This document shows, piece by piece, positions 1-6,441 of a DNA stretch of 11,040 nucleotides. Every line of letters begins with the position of its first letter. The first letter of the stretch is position 1. The notes under the pieces were generated by a model that saw only the letters and a list, made by a program, of their open reading frames with translations, did no database searches and had not been told where the DNA came from. A program made the translations under genes and the position numbers. Source of the stretch: Gemmobacter sp. (GTDB lineage: Bacteria > Pseudomonadota > Alphaproteobacteria > Rhodobacterales > Rhodobacteraceae); NCBI GenBank assembly GCA_003509785.1, contig DOMY01000092.1, forward strand, positions 1 to 11,040, read 5' to 3'.

Positions 1-860
1 CCCTGCGGATCACACTTGCCGTCGGGCTGGCGATCCCCGCGATGATCCTGTTGCGCGCCGTGCATCCGCCTGCCGGCGCCGTTGCCATGACGGCCGCGAT
101 GAACCCCGAACCGATTCAGGAACTTGGCTTCGGTTTCGCCCTCGCCCCGGTCGCCGTCGGCACCATGCTGCTGGTCGCTCTTGCGATGGTCTATGCCCGC
201 CTGACCGGGCGACATTACCCGCTGCGCCCCTTCGACCAGAAGAACCCGCATGGCACCACCGATCCGCCCGCGCCCGAGCGTCTGGGGCTGAGCGAGGACG
301 AGCTGGCAGATATTCTTGACCGCTATCGCCAGTCGCTGAACCTCGGGGTGGAAGATCTGGCCCGGCTGATCGGAGCGGCAGAATTGCAGGCCGCCGGCCA
401 TCGCACCGGCAATCTGACGACCGCCGACATCATGTCGCGCAATCTGGTCACGGTGGAACCGGACACCCCGCTGAACTTGGTGGCCGATCTGTTTCGGCGC
501 CACGGCTTTACCGCGCTGCCGGTGGTGCAGCAGAACGACAAGTTCCTGGGGGTAATCTTCCAGCTGCATCTGATCCGCCGCGCGGGCGAGGATGCGTTCC
601 GGCTGGATCGCGGCTTTGGCGCGGCCATGGCACGGCTGCTGGACCGGGGCCGCAAGACCCCGATCCGCGCGGGCGAGATCATGGCCGCCGCCGTGCCCCG
701 CGCCACACCCACCACGCCGGTCGCCGCACTTTTGCCCCTGATGGCCGATGGGGCCTGCGATGCGGTGCCGGTGCTGGTGCGCGGGCGGATTGTCGGCATC
801 GTCACCCGGACCGATCTGATTGCGGTTCTGGCCCGGCAAAGCCTCGCCCCGCCGCAATGA
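1..860 (+). CDS. HPP family membrane protein with C-terminal tandem CBS domains (5' partial)
   Basis: The reading frame is open from base 3 through the left edge, so the Met codon at 42 is internal and the N-terminus is missing. The motif LLRAVHPPAGAVAM is the signature that names the HPP family of integral membrane proteins. A further membrane segment follows (about GFGFALAPVAVGTMLLVALA), then the cytosolic tail. Two CBS repeats are visible: TTADIMSRNLVTVEP to GVIFQLHLI, and RAGEIMAAAVPRATP to GIVTRTDLI. CBS pairs usually bind adenine nucleotides and gate the attached domain. HPP proteins have been linked to nitrite transport in plastids and cyanobacteria; the substrate here is unknown. The gene ends 176 bases before pnp and probably is not functionally tied to it. 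Confidence 0.85.
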   Translation, partial: LRITLAVGLAIPAMILLRAVHPPAGAVAMTAAMNPEPIQELGFGFALAPVAVGTMLLVALAMVYARLTGRHYPLRPFDQKNPHGTTDPPAPERLGLSEDELADILDRYRQSLNLGVEDLARLIGAAELQAAGHRTGNLTTADIMSRNLVTVEPDTPLNLVADLFRRHGFTALPVVQQNDKFLGVIFQLHLIRRAGEDAFRLDRGFGAAMARLLDRGRKTPIRAGEIMAAAVPRATPTTPVAALLPLMADGACDAVPVLVRGRIVGIVTRTDLIAVLARQSLAPPQ

Positions 861-905
861 GCAGGGCCTGCGACCCATCCCCACTTCCCAAACCGCCCGT
901 TTTCG

Positions 906-1022
906 TGTATGCGGCCACCCATCTGTGACGTGAGGCCATGCCCCCGGCCGCATGCAAAGGATAGGGGCGGCGGCAATGGGGCCGCCAGACAACGGGAGAC
1001 CCGGAGGGCCGGGAGTGCTCCC
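906..1022 (+). promoter_or_regulatory. Structured 5' leader of pnp with three successive hairpins
   Basis: The 176-base gap before pnp holds three inverted repeats in a row. The first has arms 906-916 and 946-956 (TGTATGCGGCC with GGCCGCATGCA, one G-U wobble, 29-nt loop). The second is GGCGGC 969-974 with GCCGCC 981-986. The third is a compound hairpin: GGGAG 994-998 pairs with CTCCC 1018-1022, and CCCGG 1000-1004 pairs with CCGGG 1009-1013, with an A/AGTG internal loop. The last ends 14 bases before the pnp ATG, next to a weak ribosome binding site (AGGA, 1027-1030). In E. coli, PNPase represses its own mRNA through an RNase III-cut leader stem-loop. A similar role here is inference; the transcription start is unknown and no clear promoter was seen. 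Confidence 0.5.
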
Positions 1023-1036
1023 AGATAGGATGCTAG

Positions 1037-3187
1037 ATGTTCAATATCACGAAAAAGTCTATCCAGTGGGGCGATGAAACGCTCACGCTGGAAACGGGTA
1101 AGGTTGCGCGCCAGGCCGATGGGTCTGTGATCGCCACGCTGGGTGAAACCAGTGTCATGGCCAATGTGACCTTCGCCAAACAGGCGAAGCCCGGGCAGGA
1201 CTTCTTCCCGCTGACCGTGCACTACCAGGAAAAATACTATGCCGCGGGCAAGATCCCCGGTGGCTTCTTCAAGCGCGAAGCCCGGCCTTCCGAAAAGGAA
1301 ACGCTGACCTCGCGTCTGATCGACCGTCCGTGCCGCCCGCTGTTCGTTGAAGGCTTCAAGCACGAAGTGCTGGTGATGGCCACCGTTCTGTCCTGCGATC
1401 TGGTCAACGATCCCGATATCGTCGCCATGATCGCCGTTTCGGCGGCGCTGACCATTTCGGGCGTGCCCTTCATGGGCCCGATCGGCGCCGCGCGCGTCGG
1501 CTTCTCGAATGGCGCCTATGTGCTGAACCCGGCCATGGATGACATGACCCAGCTGCGCCTGAACCCGGAACAGCGCCTGGATCTGGTGGTTGCCGGCACC
1601 AAGACCGCCGTGATGATGGTGGAATCCGAAGCCTACGAACTGACCGAAGAAGAAATGCTGGGCGCCGTGAAATTCGGCCATGACGCGATGCAGCCGGTGA
1701 TCGACCTGATCATTGACCTAGCAGAAGACGCCGCGAAAGAGCCCTTCGATTTCCACGCCCCCGATATCTCTGCGCTCTATGGCCGGGTGAAAGCCGCGGG
1801 CGAAGCACAGATGCGCGCCGCCTTCGCGCTGCGTGACAAGCAGGAACGTTCGAACGCGATCTCTGCTGCCGTCACCGCCATCAAGGGCGCGCTGTCGGAA
1901 GAAGATCTGGCCGATATCAACCTCGGTTCGGCGATCAAGAAGCTGGAAAGCTCGATCCTGCGCGGCGATATCATCAATGGTGGCGCCCGCATCGACGGAC
2001 GTGACACCAAGACCGTCCGCCCGATCGTCTGCGAAACCGGCATCCTGCCGCGTACCCATGGCTCGGCCCTGTTCACCCGTGGCGAAACTCAGGGTCTGGT
2101 CGTCACCACGCTGGGCACCGGCGAAGATGAACAGATCATCGACGCGCTGAACGGCAACACCCGGTCGAACTTCCTGCTGCACTACAACTTCCCGCCCTAT
2201 TCGGTGGGTGAAGTGGGCCGCGTGGGTTCGCCCGGCCGTCGTGAAATCGGCCATGGCAAGCTGGCATGGCGTGCGCTGCAGGCCGTGCTGCCCGCAACGA
2301 CCGATTTCCCCTATACCATCCGCGTCGTCTCGGAAATCACCGAATCCAACGGCTCTTCCTCCATGGCTTCGGTCTGCGGCGGGTCGCTGGCGATGATGGA
2401 TGCGGGTGTGCCGCTGAAGGCGCCGGTTGCCGGTGTCGCCATGGGCCTGATCCTGGAAGAAGACGGCAAATATGCCGTTCTGACCGATATCCTGGGCGAC
2501 GAGGATCACCTCGGCGACATGGATTTCAAGGTGGCAGGCACCGAAGCCGGCATCACCTCGCTGCAGATGGACATCAAGGTGGCGGGCATCACCCCGGCCA
2601 TCATGGAGCAGGCTCTGGCGCAGGCCAAAGACGGCCGGATGCACATCCTGTCCGAGATGAACAAGGCACTGGCCGCCCCGCAGGGCTTCAGCGAATATGC
2701 GCCGAAGATCGAAACCCTGACGATCCCCACCGACAAGATCCGCGAAGTGATCGGTTCGGGCGGCAAGGTCATCCGCGAAATCGTGGAAGTGTCGGGCGCC
2801 AAGGTCGACATCAATGATGACGGCATGATCAAGATCGCCTCTTCCTCGGCTGAAGCCATCAAGAAGGCCTATGACATGATCTGGTCGATCGTGGCAGAAC
2901 CGGAAGAAGGCCAAGTTTACACCGGCCGTGTGGTGAAACTGGTTGATTTCGGCGCCTTCGTGAACTTCTTCGGCAAGCGCGATGGTCTGGTGCATGTGTC
3001 GCAGATCGCGAACAAGCGCCTGAACCACCCGAACGAGATCCTGAAAGAAGGCCAGGAAGTGAAGGTCAAACTTCTGGGCTTCGACGATCGCGGCAAGGTG
3101 CGCCTTGGCATGAAGATGGTCGATCAGGAAACCGGCGAAGAAATCGCAGCCGACAAGAAAGAAAAAGAAGAAGCCGCAGAGGGCTGA
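1037..3187 (+). CDS. pnp: Polyribonucleotide nucleotidyltransferase (PNPase)
   Basis: This phosphorolytic 3'-5' exoribonuclease releases nucleoside diphosphates, can add tails in reverse, and is a trimeric core enzyme of mRNA decay and sRNA turnover in the cytoplasm. At 716 aa it is full length. Domains in order: first RNase PH domain (about 10-145), linker and helical domain (about 150-320), second RNase PH domain (about 325-540), KH domain (about 553-612, with GxxG as GSGGK 573-577), and S1 domain (about 622-692). The catalytic region shows the SSS-MASVCGG stretch and the acidic loop DILGDEDHLGDMD (484-496), whose D488 and D494 correspond to the metal-binding aspartates of E. coli PNPase. 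The start MFNITKKSIQWG fits alphaproteobacterial orthologues. The tail is rich in Lys and Glu. rpsO, often its upstream neighbour, is not adjacent here. Confidence 0.98.
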   Translation: MFNITKKSIQWGDETLTLETGKVARQADGSVIATLGETSVMANVTFAKQAKPGQDFFPLTVHYQEKYYAAGKIPGGFFKREARPSEKETLTSRLIDRPCRPLFVEGFKHEVLVMATVLSCDLVNDPDIVAMIAVSAALTISGVPFMGPIGAARVGFSNGAYVLNPAMDDMTQLRLNPEQRLDLVVAGTKTAVMMVESEAYELTEEEMLGAVKFGHDAMQPVIDLIIDLAEDAAKEPFDFHAPDISALYGRVKAAGEAQMRAAFALRDKQERSNAISAAVTAIKGALSEEDLADINLGSAIKKLESSILRGDIINGGARIDGRDTKTVRPIVCETGILPRTHGSALFTRGETQGLVVTTLGTGEDEQIIDALNGNTRSNFLLHYNFPPYSVGEVGRVGSPGRREIGHGKLAWRALQAVLPATTDFPYTIRVVSEITESNGSSSMASVCGGSLAMMDAGVPLKAPVAGVAMGLILEEDGKYAVLTDILGDEDHLGDMDFKVAGTEAGITSLQMDIKVAGITPAIMEQALAQAKDGRMHILSEMNKALAAPQGFSEYAPKIETLTIPTDKIREVIGSGGKVIREIVEVSGAKVDINDDGMIKIASSSAEAIKKAYDMIWSIVAEPEEGQVYTGRVVKLVDFGAFVNFFGKRDGLVHVSQIANKRLNHPNEILKEGQEVKVKLLGFDDRGKVRLGMKMVDQETGEEIAADKKEKEEAAEG

Positions 3188-3206
3188 TCTCTCTGGGATT
3201 TCTGAC

Positions 3207-3238
3207 AAAGGCGCCATCCTTGCGATGGCGCCTTTTTT
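3207..3238 (+). terminator. Intrinsic terminator after pnp
   Basis: A perfect 9-bp GC-rich stem (GGCGCCATC 3210-3218 with GATGGCGCC 3224-3232), loop CTTGC, is followed by six Ts (3233-3238) and preceded by AAA that can extend the stem. It lies about 20 bases after the pnp stop codon and isolates pnp from the next gene. Confidence 0.93.
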
Positions 3239-3286
3239 CATGTCTGCTGCACAGGATCTGATCGCAGCGCCAAAGGGATTTGCAGC

Positions 3287-4027
3287 ATGCCTGACAAGGA
3301 TTGCGCCGAGGCGGTGTTGTCGGTCTTCGACCGGATCTATGTGCTGAACCTGCCGCACCGCCGCGACCGCCGCCGCGAGATGGAGGCAGAGCTGGCCCGC
3401 ATCGGCCTGTCTTTCGCCCATCCCTCTGTCACGCTGTTTCCGGCCATTGCCCCGGCGGATCCGGGCGAGTTTCCAAGCCTGGGCGCGCGGGGCTGTTTCG
3501 AAAGCCATCTGGCGATGCACCGTGCCATTCTGGCCTCGGGGGCCCGACGGGCGCTGATTCTGGAAGATGACGCCAGTTTCGCCCGCGGCTTTGCCGAACG
3601 CTTTGCCGATGCGCTGCCGCTATTGCGCGGGCCCGACTGGGATCTGCTGTATTCGGTGCAGCCGGTCACGGCCCAGCCGGGCGACCGGCCGCTGGGCCAC
3701 GGGCTGTTGCGCCTTTCGCCGGAACACAGCTTTCTGACCACCCATTTCCTGGGCGTCAGCCGTGCTTTTTCGGAAGCGGCAAGCAGCTATCTGGACAAGA
3801 TGCGCACACGCCGCGCGGGTGATCCCTATGGCGGGCCCATGCATGTGGATGGCGCCTATGTCTGGATGCGCAAGGATCTGCCCGATCTTGGCATCCTGGC
3901 CACCGAACTGCCGCTGGCCACCCAGCGATCCTCGCGCAGCGATATCGCGGGCCAGCGCCTGCACCACCGCCTGCCACTGCTGCGCGATGCCGTGGCGATG
4001 CTGCGCCGTCTGGGGCGGCGGGCCTGA
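3287..4027 (+). CDS. Glycosyltransferase family 25 (LPS biosynthesis type)
   Basis: GT25 enzymes transfer a sugar (galactose or glucose in known bacterial cases) from a nucleotide sugar onto lipopolysaccharide or other surface glycans. The family pattern is clear. Near the N-terminus, IYVLNLPHRRDRR (about 17-29) is the conserved 'INL..R.DR' strand and nucleotide-sugar binding segment. CFESHLAMHRAIL (70-82) follows, then LILEDDASF (90-98), the acidic motif expected to bind metal and nucleotide sugar. The 246-aa length is normal for the family. No signal peptide is seen, so it should act on the cytosolic face of the inner membrane. The ATG at 3287 has AAAGGGA at 3272-3278 as a reasonable ribosome binding site. 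It stands alone between the pnp terminator and the L,D-transpeptidase, not inside an LPS cluster, so the acceptor cannot be inferred. Confidence 0.9.
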   Translation: MPDKDCAEAVLSVFDRIYVLNLPHRRDRRREMEAELARIGLSFAHPSVTLFPAIAPADPGEFPSLGARGCFESHLAMHRAILASGARRALILEDDASFARGFAERFADALPLLRGPDWDLLYSVQPVTAQPGDRPLGHGLLRLSPEHSFLTTHFLGVSRAFSEAASSYLDKMRTRRAGDPYGGPMHVDGAYVWMRKDLPDLGILATELPLATQRSSRSDIAGQRLHHRLPLLRDAVAMLRRLGRRA

Positions 4028-4032
4028 CGGCA

Positions 4033-4062
4033 GCGACAGCGCAGGCGGAATCACATTATGGT
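4033..4062 (+). promoter_or_regulatory. Possible sigma-70-type promoter for the L,D-transpeptidase
   Basis: GCGACA at 4033-4038 (4 of 6 to TTGACA) and TATGGT at 4057-4062 (4 of 6 to TATAAT) are 18 bases apart. They sit in an AT-richer patch just after the glycosyltransferase stop codon. This is a visual match only and weak. Confidence 0.25.
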
Positions 4063-4161
4063 AGGATCCGCATTGAAGCCTTGCTAGCACCGCACGATTC
4101 GCGATTTCTTCCAGCCATGTCAAATCTGCGCAAAGACCCGCCCGCCCTGCCCTGCCCGCGC

Positions 4162-4758
4162 ATGTCCTGCCCGCGGCTCTCCCGCCGCCATCTGCTGACA
4201 GCGGCCCTTTCCGCCGGGGCTTTGGCCACCCTGCCCCGCCCCGTCGTGGCGCAGGATGCCGCAACCTATGTGGTGCCACCCGAACATCAGCCGATGACGC
4301 TGAACCTGATGGATGCCTATCCGCCGGGGGCGATCCTGGTCGATCCCGATGCCTTCGCGCTCTATCTGATGCTGGATGCGCAATTTGCCATGCGGTTCAC
4401 CGTCGGCATCGCCAAGGGCAATCTGTACGAGGCGGGCAATTTCACGCTGGGCGCCAAGAAAGAATGGCCCAGCTGGACGCCGACCAAAGACATGATTGCC
4501 CGCGACCCCGAACATTATGCCCAATATGCGGATGGGATGCCGGGCGGCCCGGGCAACCCCCTGGGGGCGCGGGCGCTTTATCTGTTCGATGAAGCGCGCG
4601 GCGATACCTTCCTGCGCATCCACGGCACGCCCCAGCCCTGGACCATCGGCACCGCCGTTTCCAATGGCTGTGTCCGGCTGGTGAATGAACATATCGAACT
4701 GCTGTATGATCGCGTCCAGCTGGGCGCCCCGATCGTCCTTTACCCCCGCAGCATCTGA
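4162..4758 (+). CDS. Tat-exported L,D-transpeptidase (YkuD domain)
   Basis: L,D-transpeptidases form 3-3 crosslinks in peptidoglycan or attach proteins to it, acting in the periplasm. The C-terminal motif HGTPQPWTIGTAVSNGCVRL (from His154) is the complete YkuD signature HxTxxP...SxGCxR, with catalytic Cys170. Upstream, VDPDAFALYLMLDAQFAMRFTVGIAKG is the usual domain entry ('vd...q.l.vy..g...r.f.vstG'). The N-terminus MSCPRLSRRHLLTAALSAGALA...VVAQDA is a textbook twin-arginine signal (SRRHLL, hydrophobic core, AQDA cleavage region), typical of this family in Rhodobacterales. The start at 4162 is chosen because it puts the twin-arginine motif close to the N-terminus, giving 198 aa. ATG 4117 and TTG 4081 are in-frame alternatives. 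None has a good ribosome binding site. Confidence 0.9.
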   Translation: MSCPRLSRRHLLTAALSAGALATLPRPVVAQDAATYVVPPEHQPMTLNLMDAYPPGAILVDPDAFALYLMLDAQFAMRFTVGIAKGNLYEAGNFTLGAKKEWPSWTPTKDMIARDPEHYAQYADGMPGGPGNPLGARALYLFDEARGDTFLRIHGTPQPWTIGTAVSNGCVRLVNEHIELLYDRVQLGAPIVLYPRSI

Positions 4759-4761
4759 ACA

Positions 4762-4782
4762 CGCCCCCTTGCGGGGCGCTTT
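4762..4782 (+). terminator. Likely terminator after the L,D-transpeptidase
   Basis: CGCCCC (4762-4767) pairs with GGGGCG (4773-4778) around loop CTTGC, directly after the stop codon. Only CTTT follows, so the U-tract is short. The hairpin sits immediately before the next gene's promoter, which supports a role in separating the two transcripts. Confidence 0.55.
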
Positions 4783-4813
4783 CACCGCCAGTAATGTAAC
4801 TTTATAACATTAC
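4781..4813 (+). promoter_or_regulatory. Zur-box operator overlapping the promoter of the COG0523 gene
   Basis: A 23-base dyad at 4791-4813 has perfect 7-bp arms, GTAATGT (4791-4797) and ACATTAC (4807-4813), around an AT-rich core containing TTATAAC. This resembles the proteobacterial Zur operator, whose core is GTTATAATATAAC. TATAAC at 4803-4808 (5 of 6 to the -10 consensus) lies inside the dyad, and TTCACC at 4781-4786 is a plausible -35 with 16-bp spacing. Repressor binding would therefore block polymerase. COG0523 genes are established members of Zur regulons in many bacteria. Identity of the regulator is inferred. Confidence 0.75.
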
Positions 4814-4828
4814 ATAGGCTGACCTCCC

Positions 4829-6031
4829 ATGACCGACCCCCGCCTTCCCGTCACTGTCCTGTCCGGCTTTCTGGGCGCCGGCAAGACCACGCTGCTGAAC
4901 CACGTCCTGAACAACCGGGCGGGGCGCCGTGTTGCCGTCATCGTCAATGACATGTCCGAAGTGAACATCGACGCCGATCTGATCCGCGAAGGCACCGAAC
5001 TGTCCCGCGCCGATGAAAAGCTGGTGGAAATGACCAATGGCTGCATCTGCTGCACCCTGCGCGACGATCTGCTGACAGAGGTGCGCAGGCTGGCCGCCGA
5101 AGGCCGGTTCGATTACCTGCTGATCGAAAGCACCGGCATTGCAGAACCGCTGCCCGTCGCCGCCACCTTCGATTTCCGCGATGCCGAGGGCAACAGCCTG
5201 TCCGATGTCGCGCGGCTGGATACCATGGTCACGGTGGTCGATGCCATCAACCTGCTGAACGATTTCGCCAGCCATGATTTTCTGGCGGATCGCGGCGAAT
5301 CTTTGGGCGCGCAGGATGAACGCACGCTGGTCAACCTGTTGACGGATCAGATCGAATTTGCCGATGTGATCGTGCTGAACAAATGCCGGGATGCAGGCCC
5401 CGAGCGTGCGGCGGCGGCGCGCAGCATCATTCATGCGCTGAACCCCGATGCCCGCGTGATCGAAACCGATCACTCCGTGGTCGCGCCCGAGGCGATCTTC
5501 GATACCGGCCTCTTTGATTTCGACCGGGCGCATGAACATCCGATGTGGGCGAAAGAGCTGTATGGCTTTGCCGATCACACGCCCGAAACCGAAGAATACG
5601 GCATTTCCAGCTTCGTCTACCGGGCCCGCCGCCCCTTTGATCCCGCCCGAATCCATGCGGTGCTGAATGGTGACATGCCCGGGGTGATCCGCGCCAAGGG
5701 CCATTTCTGGATCGCGACCCGGCCGGACTGGGCGGCGGAATTCTCGCTGGCCGGTGCGGTGTCTTCGGTGGCGCCGCTGGGCCGCTGGTGGGCGGCCGTG
5801 CCGCAGGACCGCTGGCCGCAGCACCCCGATGCCCTGCAAGAGATGCAGGCGAACTGGGTCGAACCCTGGGGCGACCGGCGGCAGGAAATCGTGTTCATCG
5901 GGGCAGGCTTCGATCAGACCGCCCTGCGCGCCGCGCTGGATGCCGCACTGGTGCCCGCCGACGGCTTTCGCCCGGCAGACTGGCGCGGGCTGGCCGATCC
6001 CTTCCCGCGCTGGGGGCAGGCTGCCGCATGA
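4829..6031 (+). CDS. COG0523 (CobW/ZigA-type) GTP-binding metallochaperone, zinc-limitation subgroup
   Basis: COG0523 G3E GTPases bind zinc or other metals and hand them to client proteins. The Zur-regulated subgroup (ZigA, YciC, ZNG1-like) supports growth when zinc is scarce. Visible motifs: Walker A GFLGAGKT (13-20), the family's metal-binding CxCC as CICC (72-75) in NGCICCTLRDDL, and the Walker B/switch region LLIESTGIAEPLPV (98-110). The G4 position has NKCRD (184-188), an NKxxD spacing rather than NKxD. The C-terminal CobW_C-like domain begins near FVYRARRPFDPARIH. The 400-aa length suits the ZigA subgroup. The Zur box upstream is the strongest clue to role. Ribosome binding is weak (AGG at 4816-4818), and the predicted leader is only about 14 bases. 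The stop overlaps the next start (ATGA). Confidence 0.93.
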   Translation: MTDPRLPVTVLSGFLGAGKTTLLNHVLNNRAGRRVAVIVNDMSEVNIDADLIREGTELSRADEKLVEMTNGCICCTLRDDLLTEVRRLAAEGRFDYLLIESTGIAEPLPVAATFDFRDAEGNSLSDVARLDTMVTVVDAINLLNDFASHDFLADRGESLGAQDERTLVNLLTDQIEFADVIVLNKCRDAGPERAAAARSIIHALNPDARVIETDHSVVAPEAIFDTGLFDFDRAHEHPMWAKELYGFADHTPETEEYGISSFVYRARRPFDPARIHAVLNGDMPGVIRAKGHFWIATRPDWAAEFSLAGAVSSVAPLGRWWAAVPQDRWPQHPDALQEMQANWVEPWGDRRQEIVFIGAGFDQTALRAALDAALVPADGFRPADWRGLADPFPRWGQAAA

Positions 6032-6306
6032 CCCGCAACCTTGCCGCATCGCGCATCCGCTGGCGCCGGGGCAACCCGATGGCGCGCCATGATTCGCTGC
6101 CACCGCCACTGCGGCGCTGGCTGATCCATGCCGCCCTGCCCTGGAGCGCGACATCCCTGCTGCGGCTGTGGCAGCGGGCCCTGCGCGAAACCGGCAGCGA
6201 ATCTGCCGCACTTCTGCGGCTGGCGCAGGCCGAACAGGCCATGCTGCGGCGCGAGGCGCCCCGGATCTGGGGCAAGGGCCATCCGCTGGCGGAAGCCCCA
6301 AAATGA
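6028..6306 (+). CDS. Small DUF6525-like protein, translationally coupled to the COG0523 gene
   Basis: A 92-aa protein, MTRNLAASRIRWRRGNPM onward. The ATG overlaps the previous TGA as ATGA, which indicates translational coupling and a shared Zur-controlled transcript. The N-terminal part is very basic. A Trp-rich middle (LRRWLIHAALPWSATSLLRLWQRAL) and a short Ala/Leu/Glu/Arg-rich helix (LLRLAQAEQAMLRREAPRIWG) follow. The pattern RNL..SR.R.RR..PM...D.LP..LR.WL..AALPWS fits, from memory, the DUF6525 family of Rhodobacterales, which has no known function. There are no cysteines and only two histidines (HD at 24-25 and H44), so it is not an obvious zinc-binding protein despite the context. No signal peptide or membrane segment is seen. 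Confidence 0.8.
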   Translation: MTRNLAASRIRWRRGNPMARHDSLPPPLRRWLIHAALPWSATSLLRLWQRALRETGSESAALLRLAQAEQAMLRREAPRIWGKGHPLAEAPK

Positions 6307-6329
6307 CGACGGCCCAAAAATGACAACGG
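6297..6329. repeat. Imperfect 16/17-bp tandem duplication across a stop codon and terminator tail
   Basis: CCCAAAATGACGACGG (6297-6312) is followed at once by CCCAAAAATGACAACGG (6313-6329), differing by one inserted A and one G-to-A change; a third CCC follows. Copy 1 carries the stop codon of the DUF6525-like gene. Copy 2 supplies the U-rich tail (minus strand) and the start of the terminator stem of the converging DUF1127 transcript. Confidence 0.7.
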
Positions 6330-6355
6330 CCCGTGGCGGGAGGAGCCACGGGCCG
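6316..6355 (-). terminator. Terminator of the DUF1127/CcsR-like transcript, with an anti-SD loop
   Basis: On the minus strand a perfect 11-bp stem (CGGCCCGTGGC with GCCACGGGCCG, plus-strand 6327-6337 and 6345-6355) closes a 7-nt loop TCCTCCC. It is followed by TTGTCATTTTT (6326 down to 6316), a moderate U-tract. The plus strand has no U-tract after the stem, so it works for minus-strand transcription. Its loop repeats the CCUCC motif of the two upstream hairpins, so it is probably also part of the functional RNA. Confidence 0.8.
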
Positions 6356-6364
6356 CAAACATTG

Positions 6365-6429
6365 GCGAAGCAAGGGAGGAGGAGTGCTTCGCCCGGTGTC
6401 ACCCAACCCCGAGGGAGGAGGAAACGGGG
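6365..6429 (-). ncRNA. CcsR-like ('cuckoo' family) sRNA: two hairpins with CCUCCUCCC loops in the DUF1127 3' UTR
   Basis: Reading the minus strand from the DUF1127 stop codon, the first hairpin is CCCCG/CGGGG (plus-strand 6425-6429 and 6407-6411) with loop tttCCTCCTCCCt. The second is GCGAAGCA/TGCTTCGC (6385-6392 and 6365-6372) with loop ctCCTCCTCCCt. The stems differ in sequence while the loop motif is identical, which points to selection on the loop. In R. sphaeroides, CcsR1-4 are stress-induced sRNAs with two CCUCCUCCC-loop hairpins each, co-transcribed with the DUF1127 gene RSP_6037 and repressing C1 metabolism and pyruvate dehydrogenase genes. The motif is complementary to Shine-Dalgarno sequences. 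Processing into a separate RNA is inferred from that system. A third hairpin downstream is listed as the terminator. Confidence 0.85.
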
Positions 6430-6441
6430 CAGGGATCGCAG

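Noticed and set aside
42..44. ATG at 42 as the start of the HPP/CBS gene
   Set aside because: The frame stays open to the window edge and the HPP signature lies only 7 residues downstream, so the protein must begin upstream of the window.
952..1078. Possible leader peptide overlapping the pnp start (ATG 952, about 42 codons)
   Set aside because: It has no ribosome binding site, its sequence is composed of the hairpin arms, and it overlaps pnp out of frame.
1718..3520. 600-codon open frame on the minus strand over pnp
   Set aside because: It is antisense to the catalytic, KH and S1 domains of pnp and even crosses the pnp terminator; its composition is low-complexity, antisense-like.
4802..6406. 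534-codon open frame on the minus strand over the COG0523 gene
   Set aside because: It is antisense to a gene with intact GTPase motifs, and crosses the Zur box and the sRNA terminator. No domain is seen.
6338..6421. GGGAGGAG repeats on the plus strand as ribosome binding sites or a direct-repeat array
   Set aside because: No start codon with a sensible frame follows them at proper spacing, and all three sit exactly in hairpin loops. The minus-strand CCUCC reading explains them better.
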